From Shinisaurus crocodilurus (lineage: Eukaryota > Chordata > Lepidosauria > Squamata > Shinisauridae), in the NCBI GenBank assembly GCA_021292165.1, contig CM037878.1:13574471-13638470 (forward strand): a stretch of DNA of 64,000 bases. Direction: 5' to 3'. This document shows, one piece after another, positions 42,861 through 52,661 of this stretch (its first letter is position 1; every line of letters starts with the position of its first letter). The notes under the pieces are model-generated. The model was not told where the DNA came from and ran no database searches. It was given only the letters and a program-made list of their open reading frames with translations. The position numbers and the translations under genes are program-made.

Positions 42861-43707
42861 AATGCCTGCAAAATCTAGAATTCCCTGGGGTTTTTTTTTT
42901 TAGCCCCCAGTGCGATTTCCCTGACAGAGCATGTTTCCCATTGGTCAAGCCAGGCAAAGGTTTGTGGGTTGGCCACCTCGACTTAGAACAGCCCAGCAGA
43001 GTGAGCCATCGTGATTATCCCCATGTCACAAGTAGGGGAAAGTGAGATGAAGGCTAAGAGCGAACACACCCTGCGCTCGCTCGGGGGTACCTTCATGCCT
43101 TCCGACTATGTATGTTCCAGATCTGAGAGAGCCGGCACAGTGATAAGAGAATCTCTGCTTCCAACTGATATCCGAGACCAGCGTTAGCCATATTAAAAAT
43201 TAAAACGTCATCAGGCCAGCAAGGATCGGCTGAAATGGTTTCACAGCTATGTCTGACACACAGCCTGCTAAACGCCCCCCCCCTTCCCAGCAGTGACACA
43301 AAGCAGTTACTCCCGATTATGAACCCTTCACCCGCTGAAGATGGAGAGGGCGGCCGAGCTGCACTCAAAAGCCTAGCGCAGAGGGGGTTAACCACAGCAA
43401 AGCTGATAAAGAGGCACATCTCGGGGCAGAGGCTGCCAGAGGAAGAGGCCCCATCTGGCTTCATCCCTGATTTATGGGCTCGTCTGGGGCATTATGGGCC
43501 TCCAAGGAGTCCGGGAATGGCTGCGCGGCGCGAGGGCCAGTTTGTTTCCCGTTTGGCTAATGGGCACCTGCTGTCGCTGTGCCTGCACATGGCTGAGCAG
43601 AGCCATTTGTCCAGGGCACGGGGGTGACATTCATGCCCGGACAGGCTCGCCTGGAGTAGCCGCCGCCGACGTGAGCCACACAGTTAAAGCAAAAGAAGGG
43701 GCCACTT
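42861..43707. other. Repeat-poor block, possible conserved non-coding element
   Basis: Nearly 850 bp without any transposon end I can recognise, of balanced composition, with motifs such as AAAGCTGATAAAGAGGCAC. Overlapping open frames (43.09-43.71 kb) on both strands show no domain or splice logic. The block resumes after the L1-like insertion at 44.28 kb. Confidence 0.35.
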
Positions 43708-43723
43708 AGAAACGTTTCGGGCT

Positions 43724-44266
43724 AACTTGTAGTATCAAATGCAAAAAAGGGACAGTTAAAGAAGAAGAATTTTATGGATATATGGAATCAATTATTAGAC
43801 TATGTATTAATAAAGGGGAAGGGAAGTATGCCTTGTCAGGATATGTTATTTATTTATTTATTTATTTATTATATTTATACCCCACCTTTTTTCCTGCAAG
43901 GAACCCAAGGCGGCTGACATAATCCTCCTCCTCCTCTCCATTTTATCCTCACAACAACCCTGTGAGGTAGGTTAGGCTGAGAGTCAGTGACTGGCCCAAA
44001 GTCACCCAGTGAGTTTCATGGCCGAGCGGGGACTAGAACCCGGATCTCCCGAGTCCCAGTCCAACACTCCCACCACTACGCCACGCTGGCGTATATTTTT
44101 GGAATGTGGAATTTAATTGATTAAGGGGATGGTTGTATATTACCATAGTTGGTCCCTAGGCGGGTGGGGGGTGCACCTTATGATTTATTTTAGTTGTATG
44201 TTTGTGTTTTATAGTTTTGTATGTAGTTTATAATAATTAAATAAAATTATATATATATATATATAA
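43724..44266 (+). mobile_element. L1-like LINE 3' end with 16-bp TSD, SINE nested
   Basis: AGAAACGTTTCGGGCT at 43708-43723 recurs as AGAAACGTTTCGTGCT at 44267-44282, a 16-bp duplication with one change. Between them lies AT-rich sequence beginning with a short possible C-terminal frame (GTVKEEEFYGYMESIIRLCI), then a 3' end rich in TTGTATGTT-like text and a final AATTAAATAAAATTATAT(AT)n tail. Duplication length and A/T-rich tail suit L1-type retroposition. A minus-strand SINE sits inside. Confidence 0.65.
43846..44098 (-). repeat. tRNA-type SINE (CCTCACAGGGTTG body)
   Basis: Full-length reverse copy: (TTTA)n tail, CCCCACCTTTTTTCCTGC, CACAACAACCCTGTGAGGTA, then a tRNA-like head with GGGGACTAGAACCCGGATCT (B-box region, reverse sense) ending at CGCCACGCTGG. 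Inserted in the L1-like element. Confidence 0.85.
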
Positions 44267-44282
44267 AGAAACGTTTCGTGCT

Positions 44283-45082
44283 GCCTGGTGGATTCAAAAT
44301 CCTGAGGGGGGGTGTCTGTGTTCATGGAGTAGGGGGCAGCTGGACGCACGGCCATGGGGCCAGATCTTGGGAGCTCTGCATGGGACAGGCTCCGGAGAAA
44401 TGGTTCCTGGCCCTTTGGACTGCGAAATGGTTGTTCTGATCTCAATCTGCCTTTCCCTCCTCTGAGAAACTCCTAAACTAGGCTGAGAACTCCTAAGCTA
44501 GGCACCAGGGTGTTATTAACCCAGTGAAGTTCAGTCCCTGTTTTGTGTTTTCTTAAGGCGAAGGTGGGCGTTCCATTTATAAAGCAGCGGGGTTGATCTG
44601 GGAGTGCCCTCACCGCATTCACACAACACATTTTCCCTTTCTTCTCCAGGGTCAAATGCTGGGGTGGGGGTGTTGCACACATGCGCAACAAAAGTCATCT
44701 CTGGAGGGTGCAGATTGTCCAGCAATAAGATGTCACCAACACACACTTAGGAGCTGGCAAGAAACAGCGATTCAAACAAAGGTGTGTGAAATTGGCACAG
44801 GAGCCCCAGTTTTTCATGAAATTGGTTCCCTTCCCCCGCTTTGTTTCGCTGATTCGTTTCAGTGCGTCTGCAGCATGTTTACTTGAGAGTAAGTCCCATT
44901 GAACTCAATGGGGCTTACGTTTGATTAGACATGCGTAGGATTGCACTGCGAATGTTGGATTCCTCTGTCGTCCCACGTCCCCCCCCCCCCCCCCCCCGCG
45001 CCGCCATGCCTAAATGGCAAGAGATGCTTTTCTAAACTTTTGGGTCCATTTTTGAACAATGCATCTTTGAGTTTTTGCAAGA
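44283..45082. other. Unassigned with dispersed repeat
   Basis: 44880-44950 carries AGTAAGTCCCATTGAACTCA, then ATGGGGCTTACGTTTGATTA and GCGTAGGATTGCACTGCG. This is the clearest copy of a small hairpin-like dispersed repeat, and its GCAATCCTA end resembles the Harbinger-like MITE ends. A C-run of about 17 bp lies at 44981-44997. Confidence 0.4.
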
Positions 45083-45346
45083 ACCATGGGCTGTTGTTGA
45101 AACATGGGCTATCATGTTGTCTGAACTCAGCCGAGATAGCCAACCGTGGCTTGTTAACCGTGAACAACCCATGAAGAGAACCCATGTTTTGTTGCTGGGT
45201 TGTGAACTGTGCGGGTTGTTCACCATGGCTTGTTAGCACAGCTGGGTTCAGACCACATGATAACCCATGTTTCAACGACAACCCACACTCAGCCCATACT
45301 CAACCCTTGGGAGTGGGTTGTCATGTTCTCTGAACCCCCTCACTGT
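45083..45346. mobile_element. Palindromic MITE (GGGTTCAGACAACAC family), copy 4
   Basis: GGGCTATCATGTTGTCTGAA, GTGAACAACCCATGAAGAGA and GCTGGGTTCAGACCACATGA match the other copies. The left terminus is partly missing. Confidence 0.6.
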
Positions 45347-45489
45347 ACATTCAGAGTCTGTTCACTTGTCCAAACGAACACGTCTAGGACAGAGGCAACA
45401 GATGCTGCCATGATCCTGCTCCCACCTGTACGCGTACTCTGAGTATACTTTCATTTTAAGTACATTTTCATTTTATGTGGGGATTAGCT

Positions 45490-45716
45490 ACATCATTTAA
45501 TTATTATTACATTTACATCTGTTTTTCCTCCAAAAAGTTCAAGGCAGCACACACGGTCCTCCCCTCGCCATGTTATCCTCACAACAACCCTGTGAGGTAC
45601 GTTAGGCTGAGAGGCAGTGACTGGCCCAAGACCACGCAGTGAGTTTCATGGCCGAGGGAGGATTTGAACCCAAGTCCCCCCATTCCAACATTCTAACCAC
45701 AGCACACTGCTACATT
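45490..45716 (-). repeat. tRNA-type SINE (CCTCACAGGGTTG body)
   Basis: CTCACAACAACCCTGTGAGG, CACGCAGTGAGTTTCATGGC and GGATTTGAACCCAAGTCCCC (tRNA-like B-box, reverse sense). Confidence 0.8.
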
Positions 45717-45819
45717 AGAAGGAACAGGCTCGCTGAAAGTTTTCCGCCTAGAGCCCCACAAAACCTGAGGCCAGTCCAGGCAGATTTCTTGTGATTTTTT
45801 AAATTATTATTTAAAGAAT

Positions 45820-46831
45820 GGGATGCTTGGCCTTCTCACCTCAAATGCTTTTGCAGAAGCATACGAAAAACTTGGTCTCTCACTTAACATCAAAAAAACC
45901 AAAGTGCTTCATCAGCAAGTGCAAGCTAACCCTTTGGTGATGCCATCTATCCAGCTTGGCGGGACAATACTGGAAAATGTCAATCATTTTCTCTATCTTG
46001 GCAGCTATCTTTCTGTTACAGCTAACATCGACAGTGAAATCCAGCATCGTTTGAGCTCCGCAAGTGCTGCGTTTTCTCGAATGAAACATAGAGTGTTCGA
46101 GGATCGGGATATTTGTAAGAAGACCAAACCACTGGTTTATGAAGCCGTTGTATTGCCAGCTTTATTGTATGCCTGTGAAACATGGACTATCTATAAACGT
46201 CACTTCCACCTCCTTGAAAGATTTCATCAACGTTGCCTCCGGAAAATCCTGCAAATTACTTGGGAAGATATGCGAACAAATGTCAGTGTACTGGAAGAAG
46301 CAAAGACTACTAGCGTTGAAAAAATTATCCTTCAACGCCAACTTCAGTGGACCGGTCATGTTGTTCGAATGCCTGACTGCCGTCTCCCAAAGCAGTTACT
46401 TTATTCCCAACTCAAGGATGGAAAACGGAATATTGGTGGTCAATATAAGAGGTTTAAAGATGTTCTTAAGGCTAATCTAAAAAAATGCAATATAAACATC
46501 GAAAACTGGGAAGCTCTGGCCCATGAACGATCTAAATGGAGGTTGGCCTTTCACAAAGGTTCTATGGACTTTGAAGAAGCCTGAGTGCAAGGTGAAAGGG
46601 AGAAATGGGCTAAGTGAAAAGCACGTCAAATGAATCCTTTACAGGACCATCTTCCATCTGGTAACCTGTGTCCTCACTGTGGGAAGCTGTGTGGATCTAG
46701 AATTGGCCTCCACAGTCACTTACAGACCCATCGCTAGAGTCTACACAATTTTCTTCCTTTTAAAATCCCCTTTTTGTAAAAAAAAAAAAAAATTATCCTG
46801 GAAGACACTTACTCGGTCATGAGTGATCGCC

Positions 46832-46872
<41 letters not shown>
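45820..46872 (+). mobile_element. RTE-like LINE, 5'-truncated, with (ATG)n tail
   Basis: The coding remnant begins right after the polymerase catalytic box and runs to a C2H2-finger C-terminus. The 3' end has a poly-A run, CCTGGAAGACACTTACTCGG, CATGAGTGATCGCCTGATG and about 14 ATG units. Two more 3' ends of the family are at 32.07 and 63.29 kb. No duplication was found; instead TGGGATGCTTG at 45819-45829 is inverted at 46888-46898. Confidence 0.8.
45823..46733 (+). pseudogene. RTE-like reverse transcriptase C-terminal half, broken
   Basis: The open frame of 253 codons reads EKLGLSLNIKKTKVL near residue 17, the segment after the YADD box in RTE-type polymerases, followed by YLGSYLS, LLYACETW, FHQRCLRKILQITWEDM and RQLQWTGHVVRMPDCRLPKQ. 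This order is the thumb and post-thumb region. A TGA at 46582 (from CGA by CpG decay, judged by the 63.4-kb copy) and another stop near 46617 interrupt it. Beyond them the frame still encodes CPHCGKLCGSRIGLHSHLQT, a C2H2-type finger. The endonuclease, fingers and catalytic palm are missing, so the copy is dead. Confidence 0.8.
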
Positions 46873-46899
46873 GTGAAAGATAAGACTCAAGCATCCCAA

Positions 46900-47103
46900 T
46901 TTGTGGGTTGAACAATAAGTTGGTGCTCGGCTGGTAGTGGATGAAGCCCAGTGGACTTTTCCATCTGATCTTTCCTACACGTACGATCCTGGTCACCATA
47001 CCTAACAAAGGATATTCGTAGAGTTGGAAAAAGTGCAGAAAAAGGCAGCCAAAATGATCGAGGGGCTGGAACAACTCCCCTATCAGAGGAAAGGTAACAA
47101 CAT
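46900..47103 (+). pseudogene. Old CR1 remnant, left half
   Basis: TCCTGGTCACCATACCTAAC, then AGAGTTGGAAAAAGTGCAGA and AAAATGATCGAGGGGCTGGA encode decayed pieces of CR1 ORF2 (LERVQRRATKMIKGLE region). It is cut at 47103 by the young CR1 and continues at 49359. Confidence 0.8.
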
Positions 47104-49358
47104 AGAATCATAGAATCATAGAAAAGTAGAGTTGGAAGGGGCCTACAAGGCCATCGAGTCCAACCCCCTGCTCAATGCAGGAATCTAGGTCAAAGCATCC
47201 CTGACAGATGGCTGTCCAGCTGCACCTTGAATGCCTCCAGAGTGGGAGAGCCCACAACCTCCCTAGGTAGTTGATTCCATTGTCTTATTGCTCTGACAGT
47301 CAGGAAATTTTTCCTGATGTTTAGGTGGAATCTAGGTTCCTGTAACTTGAGCCCATTATTCCGTGTCCTGCAAACTGGGATGATCGAGAAGAGATCTTTG
47401 CCCTCCTCTGTGTGACATCCCTTCAAATACTGGAAGAGTGCGATCATATCTCCCCTCAGTCTCCTCTTCTGAAGGCTAAACATGCCCAGTTCTTTCAGTC
47501 TCTCCTCATAGGGCCTTGTTTCCAGTCCCTTTATCATCTTTGTTGCCCTCCTCTGAACCCTCTCCAGTTTGTCTACATCCTTCTGAAAGTGTGGTGCCCA
47601 GAACTGGACGCAGTACTCAAGATGAGGCCTAACCAGTGCCGAGTAAAGGGGAATTATCACTTCCCGCGATTTGGAAGCTATACTTCTATTAATACAGCCC
47701 AAAATTGCATTTGCCTTCTTTGCAGCCACATCGCATTGCTGGCTCATATTCAGTTTGTGATCTACCACAATTCCAAGATCCTTCTCACTTGTAGTATTGT
47801 TGAGCCAAGTGTCCCCCATTCTGTAACTCTGCATTTGGTTTCCTCTCCCTAGGTGCAGCACTTGGCATTTATCCCTATTAAATTTCATTCTGTTGTTTTC
47901 GGCCCAGCGCTCCAGCCTATCGAGGTCACTTTGAATTTTGTTTCTGTCTTCCAGAGTATTAGCTGTTCCACCCAACTTTGTGTCATCTGCAAATTTGATA
48001 AGCATTCCCCGTACCTCCTGATCCAAGTCATTAATAAAAATGTTGAAGAGCACCGGGCCCAGGACCGAGCCCTGTGGTACCCCGCTCGTTACCTCTCCCC
48101 AGTTTGAGAAGGAACCATTGATAAGCACTCTTTGAGTCCGATTCTGTAGCCAATTGTGGATCCACCTGATAGTTGTTCCATCTAGCCCACTCTTAGCTAG
48201 CTTACTAATCAGGATATCATGAGGCACTTTGTCGAAAGCTTTGCTGAAGTCCAGATATATAATGTCCACAGCATTCCCACAGTCCACAAGGGAGGTTACC
48301 CGATCAAAAAATGAGATCAGATTAGTCTGACAGGATTTGTTCTTGACAAATCCATGCTGGCTTCTAGTAATCACTGCATTGTTTTCAAGGTGCTTGCAGA
48401 CTGACTTCTTTATAATCTGCTCAAAAATCTTCCCGGGGATTGATGTCAGACTGACTGGCCTATAGTTCCCAGGTTCCTCCTTCTTGCCCTTTTTGAAGAT
48501 GGGAACAACATTTGCCCTCCTCCAGTCGTCTGGCACTTCACCTGTCCTCCATGATTTCTCAAAGATAATAGACAGTGGTTCTGAGAGTTCTTCTGCCAGT
48601 TCCTTTATTACTCTAGGATGCAGCTCATCAGGCCCTGGAGATTTAAACTCGTTCAGAGTAATCAGGTGCTCCTTGACCATTTGCCTATTAATCTCAAGCT
48701 GCAATCCTGCCCCTTCAGTCTGCACTTCAGGTTTGCCAGGGGGGTCATAGACCCTCTTTTGGGAGAAGACCGAGCCGAAGTAGGAATTGAACACTTCTGC
48801 CTTTTCTTTGTCTTCTGTTATCAATTTGCCATCCTCATTGCGTAGTTGAACCACCAGTTCTTTCTTCTGTCTTTTACTGTGCATGTATCTGAAGAAAGCT
48901 TTTTTGTTGCTTTTAGCATTCCTCGCTAACCTTAGCTCATTCTCAGCTTTAGCCTTCCTGACACTATTCCTGCAGTTCTGTGCTACCTGCCTGTACTCTT
49001 CACTTGTAGCCTGTCCTTCCTTCCACTTCCTATACGTGTCCTTTTTTGTTTTCAGGTCGTCTTTGAGTTTATTGTGAAGCCACATTGGCTTCTTCTGTTG
49101 CCCTCTGCCTTTTTTCCTTTTGGGAATTGTTTGCAATTGTGCCTTTAAAATTTCCTTTTTTAAAAACTCCCACCCCTCCTGGGCTCCCTTTCTCGTGAGA
49201 GTCACTTGCCATGGGATCTTACTAATCATTGTTCTGAGTTTGTTAAAATTGGCTTTCCTAAAATCCAGGGTACGTGTTTGGCTACACTCAGCTTTTGCTT
49301 CCGTTAGAATCAAGAACTCAAGTATAACATGGTCACTTTCCCCCAGAGTTCCCGACAT
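47104..49358 (-). mobile_element. Young CR1 LINE, 5'-truncated
   Basis: The 2.25-kb minus-strand element ends in three ATTCTATG-type octamers (read at 47104-47126 in reverse) and starts within ORF2. It sits inside an older plus-strand CR1: GGTAACAACAT before it and CATCTGTGACTG after it rejoin as one sequence, with ACAT at both edges as a possible short duplication. Its unbroken frame marks it as the youngest large element in the window. Confidence 0.9.
47190..49358 (-). CDS. CR1 LINE ORF2, endonuclease tail plus reverse transcriptase
   Basis: A 722-codon frame without stops, encoding the RNA-dependent DNA polymerase that copies CR1 RNA at its target. Residues 7-15 (ESDHVILEF) are the last motif of the apurinic-type endonuclease; the rest of that domain is missing. 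The reverse transcriptase spans roughly residues 235-530: GPDELHPRVIKEL (242-254), YRPVSLTSIPGKIFEQ (299-314), QHGF (334-337), catalytic Asp370 in YLDFSKAFD, GVPQGSVLGP (426-435) and FADD (456-459), with both catalytic aspartates present. A post-polymerase domain (PHLEYCVQFWAPHFQKDV, residues 578-595) runs to the C-terminus. The first Met is internal to the original ORF2, and no promoter or ORF1 remains, so independent mobility is unlikely. The 85-bp 3' UTR follows. Confidence 0.9.
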   Translation of the reverse strand: MSGTLGESDHVILEFLILTEAKAECSQTRTLDFRKANFNKLRTMISKIPWQVTLTRKGAQEGWEFLKKEILKAQLQTIPKRKKGRGQQKKPMWLHNKLKDDLKTKKDTYRKWKEGQATSEEYRQVAQNCRNSVRKAKAENELRLARNAKSNKKAFFRYMHSKRQKKELVVQLRNEDGKLITEDKEKAEVFNSYFGSVFSQKRVYDPPGKPEVQTEGAGLQLEINRQMVKEHLITLNEFKSPGPDELHPRVIKELAEELSEPLSIIFEKSWRTGEVPDDWRRANVVPIFKKGKKEEPGNYRPVSLTSIPGKIFEQIIKKSVCKHLENNAVITRSQHGFVKNKSCQTNLISFFDRVTSLVDCGNAVDIIYLDFSKAFDKVPHDILISKLAKSGLDGTTIRWIHNWLQNRTQRVLINGSFSNWGEVTSGVPQGSVLGPVLFNIFINDLDQEVRGMLIKFADDTKLGGTANTLEDRNKIQSDLDRLERWAENNRMKFNRDKCQVLHLGRGNQMQSYRMGDTWLNNTTSEKDLGIVVDHKLNMSQQCDVAAKKANAILGCINRSIASKSREVIIPLYSALVRPHLEYCVQFWAPHFQKDVDKLERVQRRATKMIKGLETRPYEERLKELGMFSLQKRRLRGDMIALFQYLKGCHTEEGKDLFSIIPVCRTRNNGLKLQEPRFHLNIRKNFLTVRAIRQWNQLPREVVGSPTLEAFKVQLDSHLSGML

Positions 49359-49985
49359 CTGTGACTGTTTAGCTTAGAGAAAACATGAGTGAAAGGAGAC
49401 ATGACAGAGGTGTACAAAATTATGCATGATGTGGAGAAAGTGGATAGGGAGACATTTCCCCCCCTCTCTCATAATACTAGAACCCAAAGGAGTCATCCCG
49501 TGAAGCTGATTGGTGTGAGACATGATAGAGGGGAGACATGATAGTGACATGACAGAGGTGTACAAAATGATGCTTGTTGTGGAGAAAGTGGATAGGGAGA
49601 CATCCCCCCCCCCTCTCATAATACTAGAACCGAGATTCAGGGAGATAAAAGGAAGTACTCCTTCACACAGTACATAGTTAAACTACCAAGCCCACTTCCA
49701 CAGGATGGAGTGACGGCCACCAATTTGGACGGCTTTAAAAGGGGACTGGACAAATTCATGGAGGAGAAGGCTATCAAGGGCTACTAGTCCTATGCTATCT
49801 CCAGTATCAGAGGCAGCAGTAGGCCTATGTAGTATGTACACCAGTTGCTGCGGAACATGACTGGGCGGGTAGTACTATTGCACTCGTATCCCGTTTGTGA
49901 GCTTGCCACAGGCATCTGGTTGGCCACTGTGTGAACAGAATGCTGGACTAGATGGACCCTTCTTATGTTCCAATCCTGCACCGTG
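49359..49985 (+). pseudogene. Old CR1 remnant, right half and 3' end
   Basis: GACTGTTTAGCTTAGAGAAA, GACAGAGGTGTACAAAATTA and AGCCCACTTCCACAGGATGG continue the ORF2 3' part in broken frames. A tandem duplication repeats the segment AGGTGTACAAAAT ... GATAGGGAGACAT (about 49407-49455 and 49556-49603). The 3' end GTGTGAACAGAATGCTGGAC follows at 49931. Confidence 0.85.
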
Positions 49986-50806
49986 GAAGCAATAGGCCAT
50001 AAATGTCAAGTTGGCCTATCCTAATTGGCAGCCCAAGGAGAAGTCAGGGCAGAGGGCAGAGTCAATGTCCTGGGGGCGACGGGCGGGGGTGGGTGGGTGT
50101 TTGAGGACTGGACCTGTTCCTGAGTGCCATGAACATTCCTACACCACTATAATCACATTCCCATGGTGCTGGGAGAGACGTGAGTGAAACATGATATATG
50201 GAACGTACTTCCAGTTGGCTCGCAGCCAGGACCATCTGTGCTGTAAAACAGAAGGGAGGGATGTTGCAAGGCCCCCCGTGAGAGCGCCGAGGGAGGGATC
50301 GGGGCAAGGTGAAGAGATGTGGGGCAGGGTGGGGGGAGGGGAGAGCTGCTCCTCTCGGGAAGCTGGAACGAGCGAGAATGGTGACCCTCAGCAAGGCCTG
50401 TGGCAGGCGTGTGGACAAAGAGGGAGGAGAAAGGGTTGCGGGCAGAGCTGTGCTAAAATAAAAATGGCAACAACAAATTTGCACGGAGTGATTCAAATTC
50501 TGCATCAAGGCAAGCTGACCCCTGAGTCGGGACTGCCGGAGTTCGTACCCTCGGAGGCTACGCCCCCTGCAGAACCAACCCTCTCCAGGGCAGGAACCCG
50601 CACGCCCGTGCTGACCTACCAGAACAGGCACTGAGCCTAGAGGGAAGGGGCTGCCCAAAGGAGGAAGGGTGCTAAGCTTGCCCCTTTAAGGCCTGCCACT
50701 CCTAAAGGAAGGGGCGGAGCCTGGGAAGCATAAAAGTCTTCAGTCCACTCTTAGACTTCATCATTGGAGCAAGTTGCACCCATGGAGCTCTCCTTGTCCC
50801 ATGATG
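49986..50806. other. Unassigned, purine-rich strand
   Basis: G/A-rich on the plus strand (50270-50470). The 198-residue minus-strand and 147-residue plus-strand frames overlap and show no domain. Confidence 0.3.
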
Positions 50807-50814
50807 CCCCGTGA

Positions 50815-50915
50815 CAGCCTTCCCCAAATGGGTGCCCTGCCTTTGGCCATCCTGGCTGGGAATTATGGGAGTTGCAGTCCAACACATCTGGAGGGCACCC
50901 AGTTGGGGAAGGCTG
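50815..50915. mobile_element. Hairpin MITE (CAGCCTTC type), hAT-like ends
   Basis: CAGCCTTCCCCAAATGGG and CCCAGTTGGGGAAGGCTG are the termini. The 8-mers CCCCGTGA (50807-50814) and TCCCATGA (50916-50923) differ by two transitions, consistent with a hAT duplication. This copy ties the family to the hAT superfamily. Confidence 0.7.
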
Positions 50916-50923
50916 TCCCATGA

Positions 50924-51417
50924 GCTCTTTGTCAACATCAGGGCAGGACCTGATGTTGGGGCCAAGAGGCATTCTGGGATAATAGCGATGGTGCCAAGAG
51001 GCATCCTGGGATATTGGGGCCCAGAGGCATTCTGGGATAATAGAGATGGTGACAGATGCTCCTGCAGAATGCTGGGCCAAAAAAAAAAGTTTATTTCGTT
51101 TGTTTGTTTTAAGAAGGACGATGGCCTCAGACTGGGTAAGCCCCAGCATTTGCCACGCTACGGTGAGTGCCGCTGCTGGGGCTGGATCGTTCCATTTTCC
51201 AGTCTCCTCACCTCCTTGCAATGGAAGCCTGGCAGTAGAAAGGAACTCCTCGCAAGAGGGGAGGGTTTGGAGATGGCAGTTTGGAGATGGCGTTCAAAAG
51301 TCCCTTTGGATGATCCCCCCCTTCCTCTGCATTGTGCAGGTCACCGCTAAGCCGAGCGCTCCGTACCACGTTCCACTCTCAGGAGGCCCCTTCTGTCTGA
51401 AGAACACGAGAAGAGCC
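50924..51417. other. Unassigned with a short tandem triplication
   Basis: GGGGCCAAGAGGCATTCTGG, GTGCCAAGAGGCATCCTGGG and GGCCCAGAGGCATTCTGGGA recur at about 31-33-bp steps between 50957 and 51045. Otherwise nothing was recognised. Confidence 0.45.
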
Positions 51418-52060
51418 CTGCTGGATCACACCAAAGGTCCATCTAGTCCAGTGCTTCTCAAATAGTGGGGCGGGCCCCCCAGGGGGGGTGCGAGGCTCCG
51501 TAAAGGGGGGCTCGTTTGACCTCAGTTAAAAGTTTTTTTTAATATTGTGTTCCTTTAAATCCTGTGCTCCTTTAAATCTTTTCTGCTACAGTTAATAAAG
51601 CTATTCTTTGTTGTAAATTGATCCACATTTCTTTCTTTTTTTATTCTCTTATATGTTAATAAGGATACAGTGTTATGCAGAGGTGTACTTATAACAATTT
51701 TATAGACAAATGATACTATTTACAGTCGCGCGGGGGGCGCGAAATGTTTTCTTCTTCCTAGGGGGGGCATGACAGAAAATAATTGAGAAGCACTGATCTA
51801 GTCCAGCACTCTGTTCACACACAGTGGCTAACCAGCTGCCCACCGGCAACCCACAAGCAGGACATGAGTGCAACGGCACCTGCCCACCCATGTTCCCCAG
51901 CAACTGGTGTACATAGGCAAACTGCCTCCGACACTGGAGGTAGCTAGCATACGGCCATCAGGAGGGGAAGCCATTGATAGCCTTCTCCTCCATGAATGTG
52001 TCTAATAATCCCCTTTTAAAGGCATCCAGACGGATAGGCGTAGGGGCAAGACCTGATTGG
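51418..52060 (-). mobile_element. CR1 LINE 3' fragment, split by hAT
   Basis: Minus-strand CR1 3' end: AAGGTCCATCTAGTC before and AGTCCAGCACTCTGTTCACA after the hAT insertion are one sequence; CAAGCAGGACATGAGTGCAA and CATGAATGTGTCTAATAATC follow. Same old subfamily as at 1 and 49.9 kb. Confidence 0.8.
51449..51795. mobile_element. hAT element (CAGTGCTTCTCAA family)
   Basis: 347 bp with inverted ends CAGTGCTTCTCAA and TTGAGAAGCACTG and the perfect 8-bp duplication ATCTAGTC (51441-51448, 51796-51803). The interior keeps GGGGCGGGCCCCCCAGGGGG and GGGGGGCGCGAAATGTTTTC; no transposase frame. Inserted into a CR1 3' end. Confidence 0.9.
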
Positions 52061-52064
52061 CTTA

Positions 52065-52660
52065 CTGGTGCCAACCTTGCAAACCCAAGGAAAGGCAGTT
52101 CCTTGTGCTGCCAAGAACATGCAGTCGGGGCAGCAGTCCTTTCAGGTAGCACCCTGGCATCTTAAAAGTGCAGGTTTCCCCCTACTACTGTCATCTGCTG
52201 CAAAGGGTTCCTTCTCAGCCCAGTTTGCAAATCCTAACTCCATGCTCAAAGCAAGATCCACGGCGCACTGTGCCTTCCTTGGAATGGAATGGAATGGAGG
52301 CAGCCTGGATTCTTCTGTGCGGGGTCGAAAGTTTAGCAGAAGTGGACCCGATGCCAGGCCCAGCATGAGCATGCAGAAAACATCCCAGGAATTGCTGGGA
52401 AAGGTGAGAGAGGCAGCGGAGGTTATCCCCACGCCATCGCCCCGCCTCAGCCGCGTTCCAGAGGGCTGCATGCATGCCAGGTGCTGAGCGAATCATCCAG
52501 AACGCCGCCCAGTTTCGGTGACATTCCGGTAACCAAGGAACGTTAGCCTGAGATCGGCTGAAATTGTAGAAATGAGCACTGGCTGTTTTCATAGGATCGG
52601 AGTCTGTGTTTCCAGTGGTGTATAAAACAATGTGTGTGAGCATGTACATGTTTATTTATT
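52065..52660. other. Unassigned
   Basis: GGAATGGAATGGAATGGAGG at 52280 is a small GGAAT run. No gene or element recognised. Confidence 0.3.
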
Positions 52661-52661
52661 T

